Origin: Duganella guangzhouensis
Lineage (GTDB): Bacteria; Pseudomonadota; Gammaproteobacteria; Burkholderiales; Burkholderiaceae_D
NCBI RefSeq assembly: GCF_009674535.1
Contig: NZ_WKJK01000030.1
Location: 1 to 43,715 of the forward strand
Direction: 5' to 3'
DNA: 43,715 bases
Numbering within the stretch: position 1 is the first letter of the stretch; each line of letters begins with the position of its first letter. Below, piece after piece: positions 8,815-16,905 of this stretch. The position numbers and the translations under genes were made by a program. Under the pieces are notes generated by a model. It was not told the DNA's origin. It did not search any database and was given only the letters and a program-made list of their open reading frames with translations.

Positions 8815-8986
8815 CACATCCTCCGTACAAGGTCGGTGGTTCGCGCCGATGCTCCAACCGGCTATCAATCAAGAATACACCGTTCCGATTTTCGAAACAT
8901 TCTGCGATTTCCTCGCGACTCACGCGATGTTTCAGCTTTAGTTTGTTGTTGAGTGCTCTGGAGATAATGATCGGGACCATATGCAT
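8807..8986 (-). pseudogene. Truncated toxin partner, C-terminal half missing
   Basis: A 59-residue frame starts at ATG 8986 (or ATG 8980) and ends at TAA 8809-8807, overlapping the antitoxin start. Its sequence (KLKLKHRVSREEIAECFENR, then GVFLIDSRLEHRREPPTL) matches the N-terminal half of a small toxin-like family of about 90-100 residues that normally precedes such antitoxins. Some members carry the automatic name ADP-ribosyl-(dinitrogen reductase) hydrolase. In that family PPT is followed by a W-x-x-A/S-E-T core and a basic strand. Here PPTL runs straight into YGGCDE and stop, where the DNA is the antitoxin's ribosome-binding site. A deletion removing the second half is the simplest reading. 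TGA lies just upstream of the start in frame. The family assignment is from memory and needs a search. Confidence 0.55.
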
Positions 8987-9112
8987 CGCTCAAACGGGTA
9001 GACAAGACTTATTCAAATTTACATACACAGGCGCCGTAACGCCTTGATCTAATCGCGAAGATGAGTAGTCTTCTTAATCGCGTAAAATAGACGCCCCTTG
9101 AAGGAATTGTGT

Positions 9113-10009
9113 ATGTCGAAAGAAGCAAGCAGCCGTCTGCCGCCACGGCTGGCGGTGGAGGAAGTCATCGCCAACAAACAGGCGCGCGATGCGCGTGACG
9201 CGCAGGTACGCGGCGTGCCGTCCATCGACTGGATGCGCGAGGCGATCAAGCAGGTCTCGCGCGATCTGCCCGTGATCGACGCCGTGCCGCGCGTGAAAGT
9301 GCGCGATGGCGCCGCTTTCCGCGCCCGCGCCGCGCAAGGCTTGCCGTTTCTGGTCGACGGCGTGGTCAAGCGCTGGCCGCTGACCGCCGAAAGCCCGGCC
9401 ATCCTGCGCGAACGCTATGCGCAACTGCCGGTGCGCGCCCGCACCGGCGACTACATCGGCACCGCCTTCGCGCCCGACCGCGCGATGCAGGACATGAGCA
9501 TGCTGGAATATCTGGATCTGGCCGAACGCACCGAGGGCTTGCCGCCCTACCTCGGCAATCTGGAACTGCGCGAATTGAACCGGCTATGCCACTGGCCCAC
9601 CTGGTTCGAAAAAATGGGGCCGCCGCGCTACTGGATCGGCCCAACCGATACCATGACGCCGCTGCACTGCGATTACGATGACAATATCTTCGCGCAGATC
9701 TGGGGCCACAAGCGCATCTTCCTGGCACCGCCGCATCACGACGAATTCCTGTACACCAAGGAAGCCAACGCCATGCTGTTTGGCTCGCCCTTCAATCCGG
9801 AGGCGCCGGACTATGAACGCTATCCGCTGGCGCGCCAGGCGCAGATGATCGAAGTGCTGGTGCAGCCGGGCGACATGCTGTACGTGCCGGCCGGCTGGTT
9901 CCATCAGGTGCACGCACTAAGCTTCTCGCTGTCGTCCAACCGCTGGGCGCGCGGCGTGCCGCTGGTACTAAGTCAGACGGCGATACCCCGCACGCCGGCC
10001 GCCAGCTGA
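9113..10009 (+). CDS. Cupin-like (JmjC-type, cupin_8) 2-oxoglutarate/Fe(II) oxygenase family protein
   Basis: A 298-residue soluble protein with a JmjC-like cupin core (about residues 60-285). The facial-triad residues are visible: H185 and D187 in TPLHCDYDDN, and the distal H264 in PAGWFHQV. FAQIWGHKRIFLAPP (about residues 194-208) is the usual strand with a Lys/Arg that holds 2-oxoglutarate. Proteins of this group hydroxylate proteins or small molecules, and the substrate here is unknown. The start at 9113 is supported by GAAGGAA just upstream; an in-frame start at 9098 would add five residues. The 3' end overlaps the convergent aldo/keto reductase gene by 37 bp. The N-terminal 50 residues are basic and not part of the fold. 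Confidence 0.85.
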   Translation: MSKEASSRLPPRLAVEEVIANKQARDARDAQVRGVPSIDWMREAIKQVSRDLPVIDAVPRVKVRDGAAFRARAAQGLPFLVDGVVKRWPLTAESPAILRERYAQLPVRARTGDYIGTAFAPDRAMQDMSMLEYLDLAERTEGLPPYLGNLELRELNRLCHWPTWFEKMGPPRYWIGPTDTMTPLHCDYDDNIFAQIWGHKRIFLAPPHHDEFLYTKEANAMLFGSPFNPEAPDYERYPLARQAQMIEVLVQPGDMLYVPAGWFHQVHALSFSLSSNRWARGVPLVLSQTAIPRTPAAS

Positions 10010-10902
10010 TTCAGCGCCGCCATCTCCGCATCATTCAAACGCAGCGCGGCGGCCTGCAGATTTTCCGTCAGCCGGTTGCGGCGGCGCGTGCCGGGAATCG
10101 GCACCACCGTCACCTCCAACGCAGCGGCCTGCGTGTACAGCCACGCCAGCGCCATCTGCGCCGAAGTCACGCCGCGCGCCAGCGCCAACTGCTCAACCTG
10201 CGCCGCCAGCGCCAGATTGGCGCCCCGATTCTCGTCCTGAAAACGCGGGAAGTGGCGGCGTGCATCATCCGCCGCCAACTGCAGCGCGTTACCAGTCAAC
10301 AGCCCGCGCCCGAGTGGCGCGAACGGCACCACCGCAGTGCCCTGCTCGCGCGCCACCGCCAGCACATCCTGCTCGATGCCACGGCTGAACAGCGACCACT
10401 CCGATTGCAGCGCGCTGATTGGATGCACCGCATGCGCCGCGCGCAGCTCCGCCGCACTGACCTCGCATAGCCCCAGCCCACGCACCTTGCCGGCGCGGAC
10501 CAGCTCCGCCATCGCGCCCACCGAATCCTCCAGCGGCACATCCGGCTGGCGGCGATGCATGTAATACAAATCGATGGTCTCGACACCGAGGCGGCGCAAC
10601 GAGCCCTCAACCGCCGCGCGGATGTACGACGGCCGGTTGTCCAGACTCCAGTCATCCGGCCGCGCCGGCGTGCGCGTGTAGCCGAACTTGGTGGCGATCA
10701 GCAGTTGCGAGCGATGCGCCTGCACGAATGGCGCGAGAAACTCCTCATTCGCCCCCAGGCCGTACATATCGGCCGTATCGAACAGACGCACGCCGCTGGC
10801 CAGCGCCTGCTCCAGCGTGGCGCGCGCTTCCGCCACATCGGTGTCGCCGTAAAACTCGCTCATGCCCATGCAACCCAGACCCTGCAAGCCAAAATCCATC
10901 AT
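9973..10902 (-). CDS. Aldo/keto reductase
   Basis: This is an NADPH-dependent carbonyl reductase of the AKR (TIM-barrel) superfamily, 309 residues and complete. The catalytic tetrad is visible: D42 and Y47 in FDTADMYG, K72 in ATKFGY and H116 in LYYMHR. The cofactor-binding end is present (VVPIPGTRRRNRLTEN, about residues 265-280). It resembles the general YajO / Tas / perakine-reductase-like subgroup, and the physiological substrate is not visible. Start 10902 (ATGATG; 10899 is equally possible) has AAGGAG seven bases upstream. It is divergent from a MerR regulator, with a MerR-type promoter between them, so it is probably the regulator's target. Confidence 0.9.
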   Translation of the reverse strand: MMDFGLQGLGCMGMSEFYGDTDVAEARATLEQALASGVRLFDTADMYGLGANEEFLAPFVQAHRSQLLIATKFGYTRTPARPDDWSLDNRPSYIRAAVEGSLRRLGVETIDLYYMHRRQPDVPLEDSVGAMAELVRAGKVRGLGLCEVSAAELRAAHAVHPISALQSEWSLFSRGIEQDVLAVAREQGTAVVPFAPLGRGLLTGNALQLAADDARRHFPRFQDENRGANLALAAQVEQLALARGVTSAQMALAWLYTQAAALEVTVVPIPGTRRRNRLTENLQAAALRLNDAEMAALNQLAAGVRGIAV

Positions 10903-10925
10903 CAGACTTCTCCTTAAAAGTCTGT

Positions 10926-10956
10926 GTTATAACTGTGGAGTTAAGTCCATAGTCAA
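10926..10956 (-). promoter_or_regulatory. MerR-type promoter with 19-bp spacer and 20-bp operator dyad
   Basis: Read on the minus strand, a -35 box TTGACT (10956-10951) and a -10 box TATAAC (10931-10926) are separated by 19 bp. This is the lengthened spacer characteristic of MerR-activated promoters. The spacer is filled by an imperfect palindrome at 10933-10952 (CTGTGGAGTTAAGTCCATAG on the plus strand; 16 of 20 positions symmetric). It would drive the aldo/keto reductase gene, with MerR bound between the boxes and probably also repressing its own divergent gene. Confidence 0.75.
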
Positions 10957-10965
10957 GAGTTACGC

Positions 10966-11364
10966 ATGCTGATCTCGGAATTCGCCAAAAACGCCGGCCT
11001 GTCGGTCGACACGGTCCGCTTCTACATCGACAAAGGTTTGCTCAAGCCGAAACGCAGCAGCGCCAGGGGCGGCACGCGGCGTTACCAGATCTTCAGCGAC
11101 ACCGACCTCACCAGCGCGCGCATGATCCGCCTGCAGCAGTCGCTCGGTTACTCGCTGGCGGAAATCGCGGCACTGAACAAGGAATATCGCAGCGGCGCCA
11201 ATTCCGCCGCCCGCACCATGGAGGTGCTGCGCAAGCAGATCGTCAAGCTGGAAGCCAAACGCCAGAGCATCGACAGCGCGCTGGACTTCCTGCACGCCAA
11301 GCTGCAATGGATCGAAGCCGGCAAGCCGGACGACGCGCCTAACCTCGCGGATTATCAGTGCTGA
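10966..11364 (+). CDS. MerR family transcriptional regulator
   Basis: The 132-residue protein has the MerR winged helix-turn-helix at its N-terminus (LISEFAKNAGLSVDTVRFYIDKGLL, then RRYQIFSDTDL; residues 2-45). A linker and a long dimerisation helix follow (about 80-118). The C-terminal effector segment is short and has no cysteine cluster, apart from a single last-residue Cys, so a metal sensor is unlikely. An organic or redox ligand is more plausible (inference). It is divergent from the aldo/keto reductase across 63 bp. Its 3' end overlaps the end of the convergent hydrolase gene by 26 bp. Confidence 0.88.
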   Translation: MLISEFAKNAGLSVDTVRFYIDKGLLKPKRSSARGGTRRYQIFSDTDLTSARMIRLQQSLGYSLAEIAALNKEYRSGANSAARTMEVLRKQIVKLEAKRQSIDSALDFLHAKLQWIEAGKPDDAPNLADYQC

Positions 11365-12238
11365 TGGCGTGGCCGCTGGTCACATAGGCCGCCACATCGT
11401 CCAGCGCCGGTGCCAGCCAGCGCAGCGGCGGCGCGAACGTGGCGATCAGCGTGGTGTGGCGCGCGCGGTCGTAATACAGCTCCTGAACCGTCACGCCGCG
11501 CGCGCGCATGGCGCTGGCCAGGTGGCCGGTGTTACGCAGCGGATCGACCAGATTGTCATCTCGGGCGGCGATCAGCAGCGCCGACGGCGCGCCCAGCCGC
11601 ACCTGATTCACCGGCTGAGAATCGGCCGGCGTGTCCGGGAAATGGAATACCGGCTTGGTGGTCGGATTTTTGATCGGCAGGAAGTCATATGGGCCCGCCA
11701 GCCCAATCCAGCCGCGCAGCGCCGATGGCGACATGCCCTGCTCCGCCAGCCAACGTGGGTCCAGCGCGATCATGGCGGCGTTGTAGGCGCCAGCGCTGTG
11801 GCCCATCACGAACAGGCGTTGCGGATCGCCGCCGTAGCGCGCCACCTCGCGCGCGGTCCACGCCACCGCCTGTGCCGCATCGCGCAGGAAATCGGGATAG
11901 CTCACTTCCGGATACAGCCGGTAGTCCGCCACCACCGTGACGATGCCGCGCGAAGCCAGCGCGCGGCCGACGAAGGCATAGTCGGCACGGTCGCCGGAAA
12001 CCCAGTTACCGCCGTAGAAAAACACCACCACCGGCGCCGGGCCACGCGTGACCGTGACGCCGGGCCGATACACATCCAGCTTGCGGCGCGGGCCTTCGCC
12101 ATATGACAGGCCGGCGCTGCGCTCGACATCGCCGGCGGGCGACAAGGCATTCAGCGCCGTCAGCGGCGAACAGGCGGCCAGCGCCAGCAACAGCAGCGGC
12201 ACGCCGGCCACCAACCAGCGGTAAGGTATGCGGACCAT
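11339..12238 (-). CDS. Alpha/beta hydrolase (esterase-type) lipoprotein
   Basis: The 299-residue protein starts with a lipoprotein signal (hydrophobic run and lipobox L-A-A-C, C23), so it is probably anchored in the envelope. The esterase/lipase-like alpha/beta hydrolase fold follows. FFYGGNWVSG (about residues 73-82) is the oxyanion-hole loop in place of HGG. GHSAG carries the nucleophile S148. The acid is probably D228 or D232 in ARDDNLVDP and the base H261 in RARHTTL. It resembles the BD-FAE / kynurenine formamidase-like carboxylesterase group; the substrate is unknown. It lies 125 bp downstream of the secreted hydrolase-like gene on the same strand. That gap shows no clear terminator, so co-transcription is possible. 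Confidence 0.85.
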   Translation of the reverse strand: MVRIPYRWLVAGVPLLLLALAACSPLTALNALSPAGDVERSAGLSYGEGPRRKLDVYRPGVTVTRGPAPVVVFFYGGNWVSGDRADYAFVGRALASRGIVTVVADYRLYPEVSYPDFLRDAAQAVAWTAREVARYGGDPQRLFVMGHSAGAYNAAMIALDPRWLAEQGMSPSALRGWIGLAGPYDFLPIKNPTTKPVFHFPDTPADSQPVNQVRLGAPSALLIAARDDNLVDPLRNTGHLASAMRARGVTVQELYYDRARHTTLIATFAPPLRWLAPALDDVAAYVTSGHAISTDNPRG

Positions 12239-12362
12239 GGCAGGGAATCAGGATAGTTGATGCGTCAGTCTACCCCAACCGCACGCCGGGCACAGTGCGC
12301 CACGCCACCATCGGTAATACAGGGCTCCGCCGCCCAAGCCGTCTGGTTTGGCGCCGTACCTA

Positions 12363-13763
12363 CTAGTTGGACGAGCGCTGCGCCGCCGTCACCTTACGCA
12401 CCGCGACCTGGATCACCCCCTCATTGTCGCCGTGGAAGCAATCGGGCACGCCCAGCAACAGATGCGTAGCCGCTGCCGGCACTCTAACGCGCGACCAGGC
12501 GGTGTCCGGAATCAGGAAGTCGGCCGGATTGTCGCTGACAATCACATTGCTGCAGGCGGTGACCATGGGCGCGGCGGGCGCGGCGCTACCCGGATCCGAG
12601 GGCTGCAGCACACTGGCCGCCACATACTGCCCGCCCGCCTGGAACACGCCCGCAGCACCAACCGCTGTACCTGGATTACCCCAGTAGGCGCTGTACAGCC
12701 AGCTGCCTTGCGAACTCAATTCCAGCACATCGCCCGGCTGGATACCGTGCGCCGCCAGATCGAACATGACCGGCCCCAGCGACGACGGAAAATCGGGCGG
12801 CAGGTCGTGATATTCGAGCCACGTGGAACGGCTGTCCACCGCCACGCAGTCGTCATTCGCGCCGGACACCGCTTCCATATAGTGCTCCAGCGCGTCGCGG
12901 ATACCTTCGTGACTGCTGCTGCCAGAATACGGCGTCAGCCCACGCACCATGTAGAGATCGGTGAAACCATGGCGCAAGTGGTCCACGCCGCCGCTAAACG
13001 CGGGATCCAGCAGCAACGGCACGGTCACATTACCCTCCGGCGCGCGCGAACCAGCGACACGAATGGCATTGATGACCAGGTCGCCGGTGTTGGTGATATA
13101 GGTATTGCGCGACTGGTCGATCGCGGCGGGCGGCGCCACGTGCAGCATCTTGTACAGCGCGTCGCGGTCACGCTCCGCCAGCGCATCGTGCACGGCGGCA
13201 TACAATGCCTGGGAAAACAGATTACCCTGCGAGTGCGACACCACAACGACGCTGGCATCCGCCGCCAGTTGCAGCAGCATCTTGTCGCGCATGGCGGCGT
13301 TGACCTGCGCCACTTCCGACGCAATCGCGGTCGCCAATGCCGCCGCCATGTATTCGTTGTACTTTTTCAGATCGGGGAACACCCAGTCCGGATAAAGCGA
13401 CGCAGGCAGGCCGGCAGCATACAGCGCGACCGGATCGACGTCCCACTCCGGATACTGCTGCTTGATCATGAACACCGTTTCATACAGATCGATCAGTTTA
13501 CCGTGCGTGGGATTGTAAAAAGTGGGATAGCGCACCTCATGCTGGCGGCCTGATGTGTCCAGGTATGTCATGCCATATTCCTCCGTCAGGCGGAGTTTGC
13601 TGAACGCGTAATCCAGGCTGGTGTTGTCGACACCATTGATGAACACCAGCGAAATCTGGTTGCCGCCGGTTGGGGAGCAAACCTGCGCCGACGCACTGAC
13701 GCAAGCCAGCGCCAGCAACAGACCACGCGCTACGGCAGCGCAAAATCTAATGGGTCCGCGCAT
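12363..13763 (-). CDS. Secreted alpha/beta-hydrolase-like protein of unknown function
   Basis: A 466-residue protein with a signal peptide (cleavage probably after SASA, residue 26). FINGVDNTS (about 41-49) looks like an oxyanion-loop segment, and VVVVSHSQGNLF contains a lipase-type nucleophile elbow, S-H-S-Q-G, with S178. The region to about residue 310 is hydrolase-like; H297 in SHEGIRD is a possible catalytic base (guess). The last 150 residues look like an all-beta domain (VMFDLAAHGIQPGDVLELSSQGSW), similar in style to PA-IL-like or other carbohydrate-binding modules, though I cannot assign it. The gene starts inside the 3' end of the PEP-CTERM fusion gene (17-bp overlap), so the two are translationally coupled and probably work together. 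The call rests on motif reading only. Confidence 0.7.
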   Translation of the reverse strand: MRGPIRFCAAVARGLLLALACVSASAQVCSPTGGNQISLVFINGVDNTSLDYAFSKLRLTEEYGMTYLDTSGRQHEVRYPTFYNPTHGKLIDLYETVFMIKQQYPEWDVDPVALYAAGLPASLYPDWVFPDLKKYNEYMAAALATAIASEVAQVNAAMRDKMLLQLAADASVVVVSHSQGNLFSQALYAAVHDALAERDRDALYKMLHVAPPAAIDQSRNTYITNTGDLVINAIRVAGSRAPEGNVTVPLLLDPAFSGGVDHLRHGFTDLYMVRGLTPYSGSSSHEGIRDALEHYMEAVSGANDDCVAVDSRSTWLEYHDLPPDFPSSLGPVMFDLAAHGIQPGDVLELSSQGSWLYSAYWGNPGTAVGAAGVFQAGGQYVAASVLQPSDPGSAAPAAPMVTACSNVIVSDNPADFLIPDTAWSRVRVPAAATHLLLGVPDCFHGDNEGVIQVAVRKVTAAQRSSN

Positions 13764-15078
13764 GATTGCCTCCCTCTACACAAGCGCTGGTGACAGTCAG
13801 ATCGGTCTCTCTCAGCGGGTCGAGACGGTCCATATGCTGAATATTCGCTTCCAGCCGGGCACGGGTATTGAAGGTCACAACAAACAGCGTGCGGGCGATG
13901 CGCGCATAATCGGTACTGCGATGCGCGAGGCAGGCCAAGCCCTGCTCCAACTCGGCTTGGGCAGCGGCGGCAACGCTGGCCTCCTCATTGCCCAGTTGTC
14001 TCTGCAGCGCCGCCGCGATGGCCGCCGCCGCCGCTGCCACCGAAGGTTCCGGCAACAATTCAGCGATCACGCCGTCCACATCATCGCGGATGCCGTTGCC
14101 ATCGACATCGGTCCCCGTCAACGGCGCGCTGTAGTCGAGCTGGCCCAACGCGCCCGGCGGGTCGGCGATGATGCGCCACCGTAAAGCATCCAGTGCAAAC
14201 GGCTGGAGCCGGTTGTGCTCGAAAATGATGTCATCCTTTGAGGCCGCCTTTGCGCCGGCGACCAGATCGCCCACTTTGGCCAAGCCGCTTAGAATCACCG
14301 TGCCAGCGCCGGCAGCCGTCAGTTGCACACGAAGGTTCTTCAGCGACAGCTCGCCATTTTGTATTTCCACTTGATAGCGATAACGGTAGACCGTGCGCGA
14401 GACGCGCGTCTCCGCCACCTTGATCAGTTGGGCAATCTGCGCCCCGGGTGGCGCCGCTTCGACCACGCCCAGGCTCTGTGCTGACGCCAGTGCGGGCATC
14501 AGCAGCAAAGCGGTGGCCCACACGGCATAGCACCGGCGCCGCATCATGCGACTGGCAAGCAGCAGGCCGGCAAAGCCAGCGACCAGCAATTGCCAGCCCT
14601 CCGGCTCGGGTAGCGCGGCAATCGCGCTGGTAGTTCCACTGGTGACCACAGCGAAGTTGAGCGGATCGATAATGTCAAATCGCTGCCCGGACGGGACGTC
14701 GGCGCCGAGGTAAGTAAACCGCATGGTGAAGCCGCTCAGCGAGGTTGCCGGATCGACCACCTGGCCCAGCGCGAGACTGTCATAGATTCCGTCGGCACCC
14801 AGCGCGGCGTCAGGCTGCAGCACCAGGCTATCCCAGCCCGACGGTGTCGCCACCAGCTGCAAATTCTCGTAGCGCCCGACATCGAACGCAATGCTAAATT
14901 CCTTGATGGGCAAGTCGCCGGGCTCGGCCGTCAACGTATAACTGACGGTGAACAAGGCATTGTGTGCGTCAACGATCACATACTGGATCAACGCGGCGTG
15001 GGCCGTGGCACACAAGAAGAAAAACAGGCAAACGGCAAACCGGCACCGTCGCATACACTGCTGGTATAAAGTTGACAT
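13747..15078 (-). CDS. Bipartite exported protein: PEP-CTERM protein fused to a second secreted protein
   Basis: A 443-residue product in two parts. Part 1 (residues 1-182) has a signal peptide ending CATAHA, a beta-rich body and a full PEP-CTERM signal: LPEPEGW (about 156-162), a hydrophobic helix and a basic patch R-M-M-R-R-R-R. Such a signal normally ends a protein. Here the frame continues without a stop into a second signal-peptide-like segment (CYAVWATALLLMPALASAQS, about 183-202). Part 2 (about 202-443) then carries a calcium-loop-like DVDGNGIRDDVDG motif (about 324-336) and an Ala-rich helix region. Start 15078 has GGAGG five bases upstream; the frame to 15105 does not. Two in-frame ATGs (14547, 14544) lie exactly at the junction, so part 2 may also be made separately. 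The 3' end overlaps the next gene by 17 bp. Confidence 0.75.
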   Translation of the reverse strand: MSTLYQQCMRRCRFAVCLFFFLCATAHAALIQYVIVDAHNALFTVSYTLTAEPGDLPIKEFSIAFDVGRYENLQLVATPSGWDSLVLQPDAALGADGIYDSLALGQVVDPATSLSGFTMRFTYLGADVPSGQRFDIIDPLNFAVVTSGTTSAIAALPEPEGWQLLVAGFAGLLLASRMMRRRCYAVWATALLLMPALASAQSLGVVEAAPPGAQIAQLIKVAETRVSRTVYRYRYQVEIQNGELSLKNLRVQLTAAGAGTVILSGLAKVGDLVAGAKAASKDDIIFEHNRLQPFALDALRWRIIADPPGALGQLDYSAPLTGTDVDGNGIRDDVDGVIAELLPEPSVAAAAAAIAAALQRQLGNEEASVAAAAQAELEQGLACLAHRSTDYARIARTLFVVTFNTRARLEANIQHMDRLDPLRETDLTVTSACVEGGNHARTH

Positions 15079-15214
15079 AGCGCCTCCGCGTGCGTTGAGC
15101 TTCAAAGCTGCGGAGTCCGGCCATGCATATTGCGCGCCAATGCGTCAGGGCTGGCGGAAGCCCCGAAGAATCAAGGGCTTGGCGAAGCCTCGAGCCAGCG
15201 TGCGCGAACGGCTG

Positions 15215-15237
15215 TAAAAAACACCGACAAAAGCCGG
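15215..15237 (-). terminator. Probable terminator after the DUF1176 gene
   Basis: On the minus strand CCGGC (15237-15233), a TTTT loop and GTCGG (15228-15224) form a 5-bp stem with one G-U pair, followed by TGTTTTTT. It is 21 bases past the stop of the DUF1176 gene. The rest of the 179-bp gap to 15078 holds only the start region of the PEP-CTERM fusion gene. Confidence 0.5.
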
Positions 15238-15257
15238 ATGCGAACGGCGTTGCGGGA

Positions 15258-16253
15258 TTATTTGGTCTGTTGCGCAGTCCACAGCCGCAGCATGAAGCCG
15301 CCGCCGGGGAAGCCACGGCATTGCGGGCCTTCGGAAACACTCAGCAGCTTGAAGCCGTCAGCGGTCCACAGCCACTCGCCCGCACTGCCGCAGTCGTTGA
15401 TGCCGCGTCCCTTGGCGTAATACTGCAGCACGCCTTTTTCGAAATACGGCTCGACCAGCATGTCATCGGTCTTGCCCTCGGCGTTCGGCAGCAACAGCCG
15501 CACTGGTTTGTAGGGTTTGCGGTCGGCGACGCGCCACAAACCGTATGAGGCCTGATAGGCGCCGCGCGTGCACTCGGCGATCAGCAGCAGTTCCGAATTG
15601 GACAAGCGGGCCAGTTGGCTGTTGCGGCCTTCCGCCTGGCTGGGCGCATCGGTGCTGCAGTCCTCATCGCGCACGGCTTTCAGCAGCTCCGGCAACAGCT
15701 TGTCGTCACCGGCGCGCGGTGGCGGCAACACGGCGGCGCGCAGCACTGGCGCGGGCAGCGCCGTCGGCACCGCGCTGGCCGGCTTGCCGCCGGGGCGGAT
15801 CAGCGCCGTCACCGTGCCGACCCGCCCCTGCACGTCATCCATTTTCAGCAGCGCCGCCTTCAGGCCGGCCAGCGACAGTTCCCACTGATGCTTGCCGTCG
15901 CTGACTTGCGCGCTGTCGGCTTCCTTCATGGCCGGCAGCAGCCGCGCCACCTGCTCGGGCGTGAATTCGCGATGCTTGATGTCCTTGATCAGCAGCTTGC
16001 CGACCCGGATGCTGAGCGGGCCGCCGCTGTCATCCTCCGACATGGTGTCCAGCATGGCACGCAGCGGCGCGTTGCCGCCGGCATCGCGCGCCAGCCATAG
16101 CGTCACCGGCAGCTCCAGCTCTTCGCGCTGATAGCCGACCGCCTCGCAATGGCGCGTGTTGTCGCAGGCGACAGACCAGTCCTTGAAAGACAAGGTCTGC
16201 GCTTGCGCGCCCGCCGCCAGCAAGGCGCCGAATAACAGCGCGGCGGTCTTCAT
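15258..16253 (-). CDS. DUF1176 domain-containing periplasmic protein
   Basis: A 331-residue exported protein with a signal peptide (MKTAALLFGALLAAGAQA, cut before QTLSFKDW). The DUF1176 pattern follows: a cysteine-containing start (SVACDNTRHCEAVGY), a central Pro/Ala linker (about residues 150-185) and a C-terminal half ending in Gly-rich FPGGGFMLRLW. The function of the family is unknown. The true start is ATG 16253, whose A is the last base of the orn stop codon (TAATG), so the gene is translationally coupled to orn. The longer upstream frame is only the shadow of orn. A Cys pair near the start (about C28, C34) may form a disulfide. Confidence 0.85.
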   Translation of the reverse strand: MKTAALLFGALLAAGAQAQTLSFKDWSVACDNTRHCEAVGYQREELELPVTLWLARDAGGNAPLRAMLDTMSEDDSGGPLSIRVGKLLIKDIKHREFTPEQVARLLPAMKEADSAQVSDGKHQWELSLAGLKAALLKMDDVQGRVGTVTALIRPGGKPASAVPTALPAPVLRAAVLPPPRAGDDKLLPELLKAVRDEDCSTDAPSQAEGRNSQLARLSNSELLLIAECTRGAYQASYGLWRVADRKPYKPVRLLLPNAEGKTDDMLVEPYFEKGVLQYYAKGRGINDCGSAGEWLWTADGFKLLSVSEGPQCRGFPGGGFMLRLWTAQQTK

Positions 16254-16849
16254 TACAGCTTGATGAAGTGCTCGCGGTAGTACTTGAGCTCTTCGATCGA
16301 CTCGGTGATGTCGGCCAGCGCGGTGTGCTTCTGCGCTTTCTTGAAACCGCTGACCATCTCCGGCTTCCAGCGCTTGCCCAGTTCCTTCAGCGTCGAGACG
16401 TCGATATTCCGATAGTGGAAGAAGGCTTCCAGCTTCGGCATGTAGCGCACCATGAAGCGGCGGTCCTGGCCGATGGTGTTGCCGCACATCGGCGCCTTGC
16501 CCTTTGGTACCCACAGCTTCATGAACTTGATCAGTTCCTCTTCCGCATGGGCCTCGGTCACGGTCGACGCCTTGACGCGGTCGGTCAAGCCCGAACGGCC
16601 GTGCGTGCCGCGATTCCAGGCATCCATCTTGTCCAGGGTTTCATCCGACTGGTGGATGGCGAATACCGGGCCTTCGGCCAGCACATTCAGGTGCATATCG
16701 GTGATGACCATGGCTACTTCGATGATGCGGTCGGTGTCCGGTTCCAGGCCGGTCATTTCCATATCGACCCACACCAGGTTGAATTCATTCTGGCGTGGCG
16801 TGGCAGGAACAGCGGCCGAACCTTCTGGCAAGTCAGTAGCTTGTGACAT
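16253..16849 (-). CDS. orn: Oligoribonuclease (Orn)
   Basis: This is a 3'-5' exoribonuclease of the DEDDh family that clears 2-5-nt RNAs and, by family knowledge, finishes c-di-GMP breakdown by hydrolysing pGpG. The 198-residue protein has all the signatures: VDMEMTGL (D29, E31), the conserved GNTIGQDRRF block with its Asp, and HTALADI (His and Asp). The first 22 residues are an extension before the standard start of the domain. ATG 16849 has a purine-rich AGAGAAGAG upstream. The gene is divergent from the M48 protease (56 bp) and is followed by the DUF1176 gene with a 1-bp overlap. Its role in pGpG removal is relevant to the Wsp operon further along, though that link is inference. Confidence 0.96.
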   Translation of the reverse strand: MSQATDLPEGSAAVPATPRQNEFNLVWVDMEMTGLEPDTDRIIEVAMVITDMHLNVLAEGPVFAIHQSDETLDKMDAWNRGTHGRSGLTDRVKASTVTEAHAEEELIKFMKLWVPKGKAPMCGNTIGQDRRFMVRYMPKLEAFFHYRNIDVSTLKELGKRWKPEMVSGFKKAQKHTALADITESIEELKYYREHFIKL

Positions 16850-16905
16850 AATTCTCTTCTCTTGGCTAAATTAATCCGAATCCGCCATTTTCTCACAGGC
16901 ATAGA

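Noticed and set aside
15100..15257. Possible small gene between the DUF1176 and PEP-CTERM fusion genes
   Set aside because: The short frames here have no ribosome-binding site and no recognisable sequence; the gap holds a terminator and a leader.
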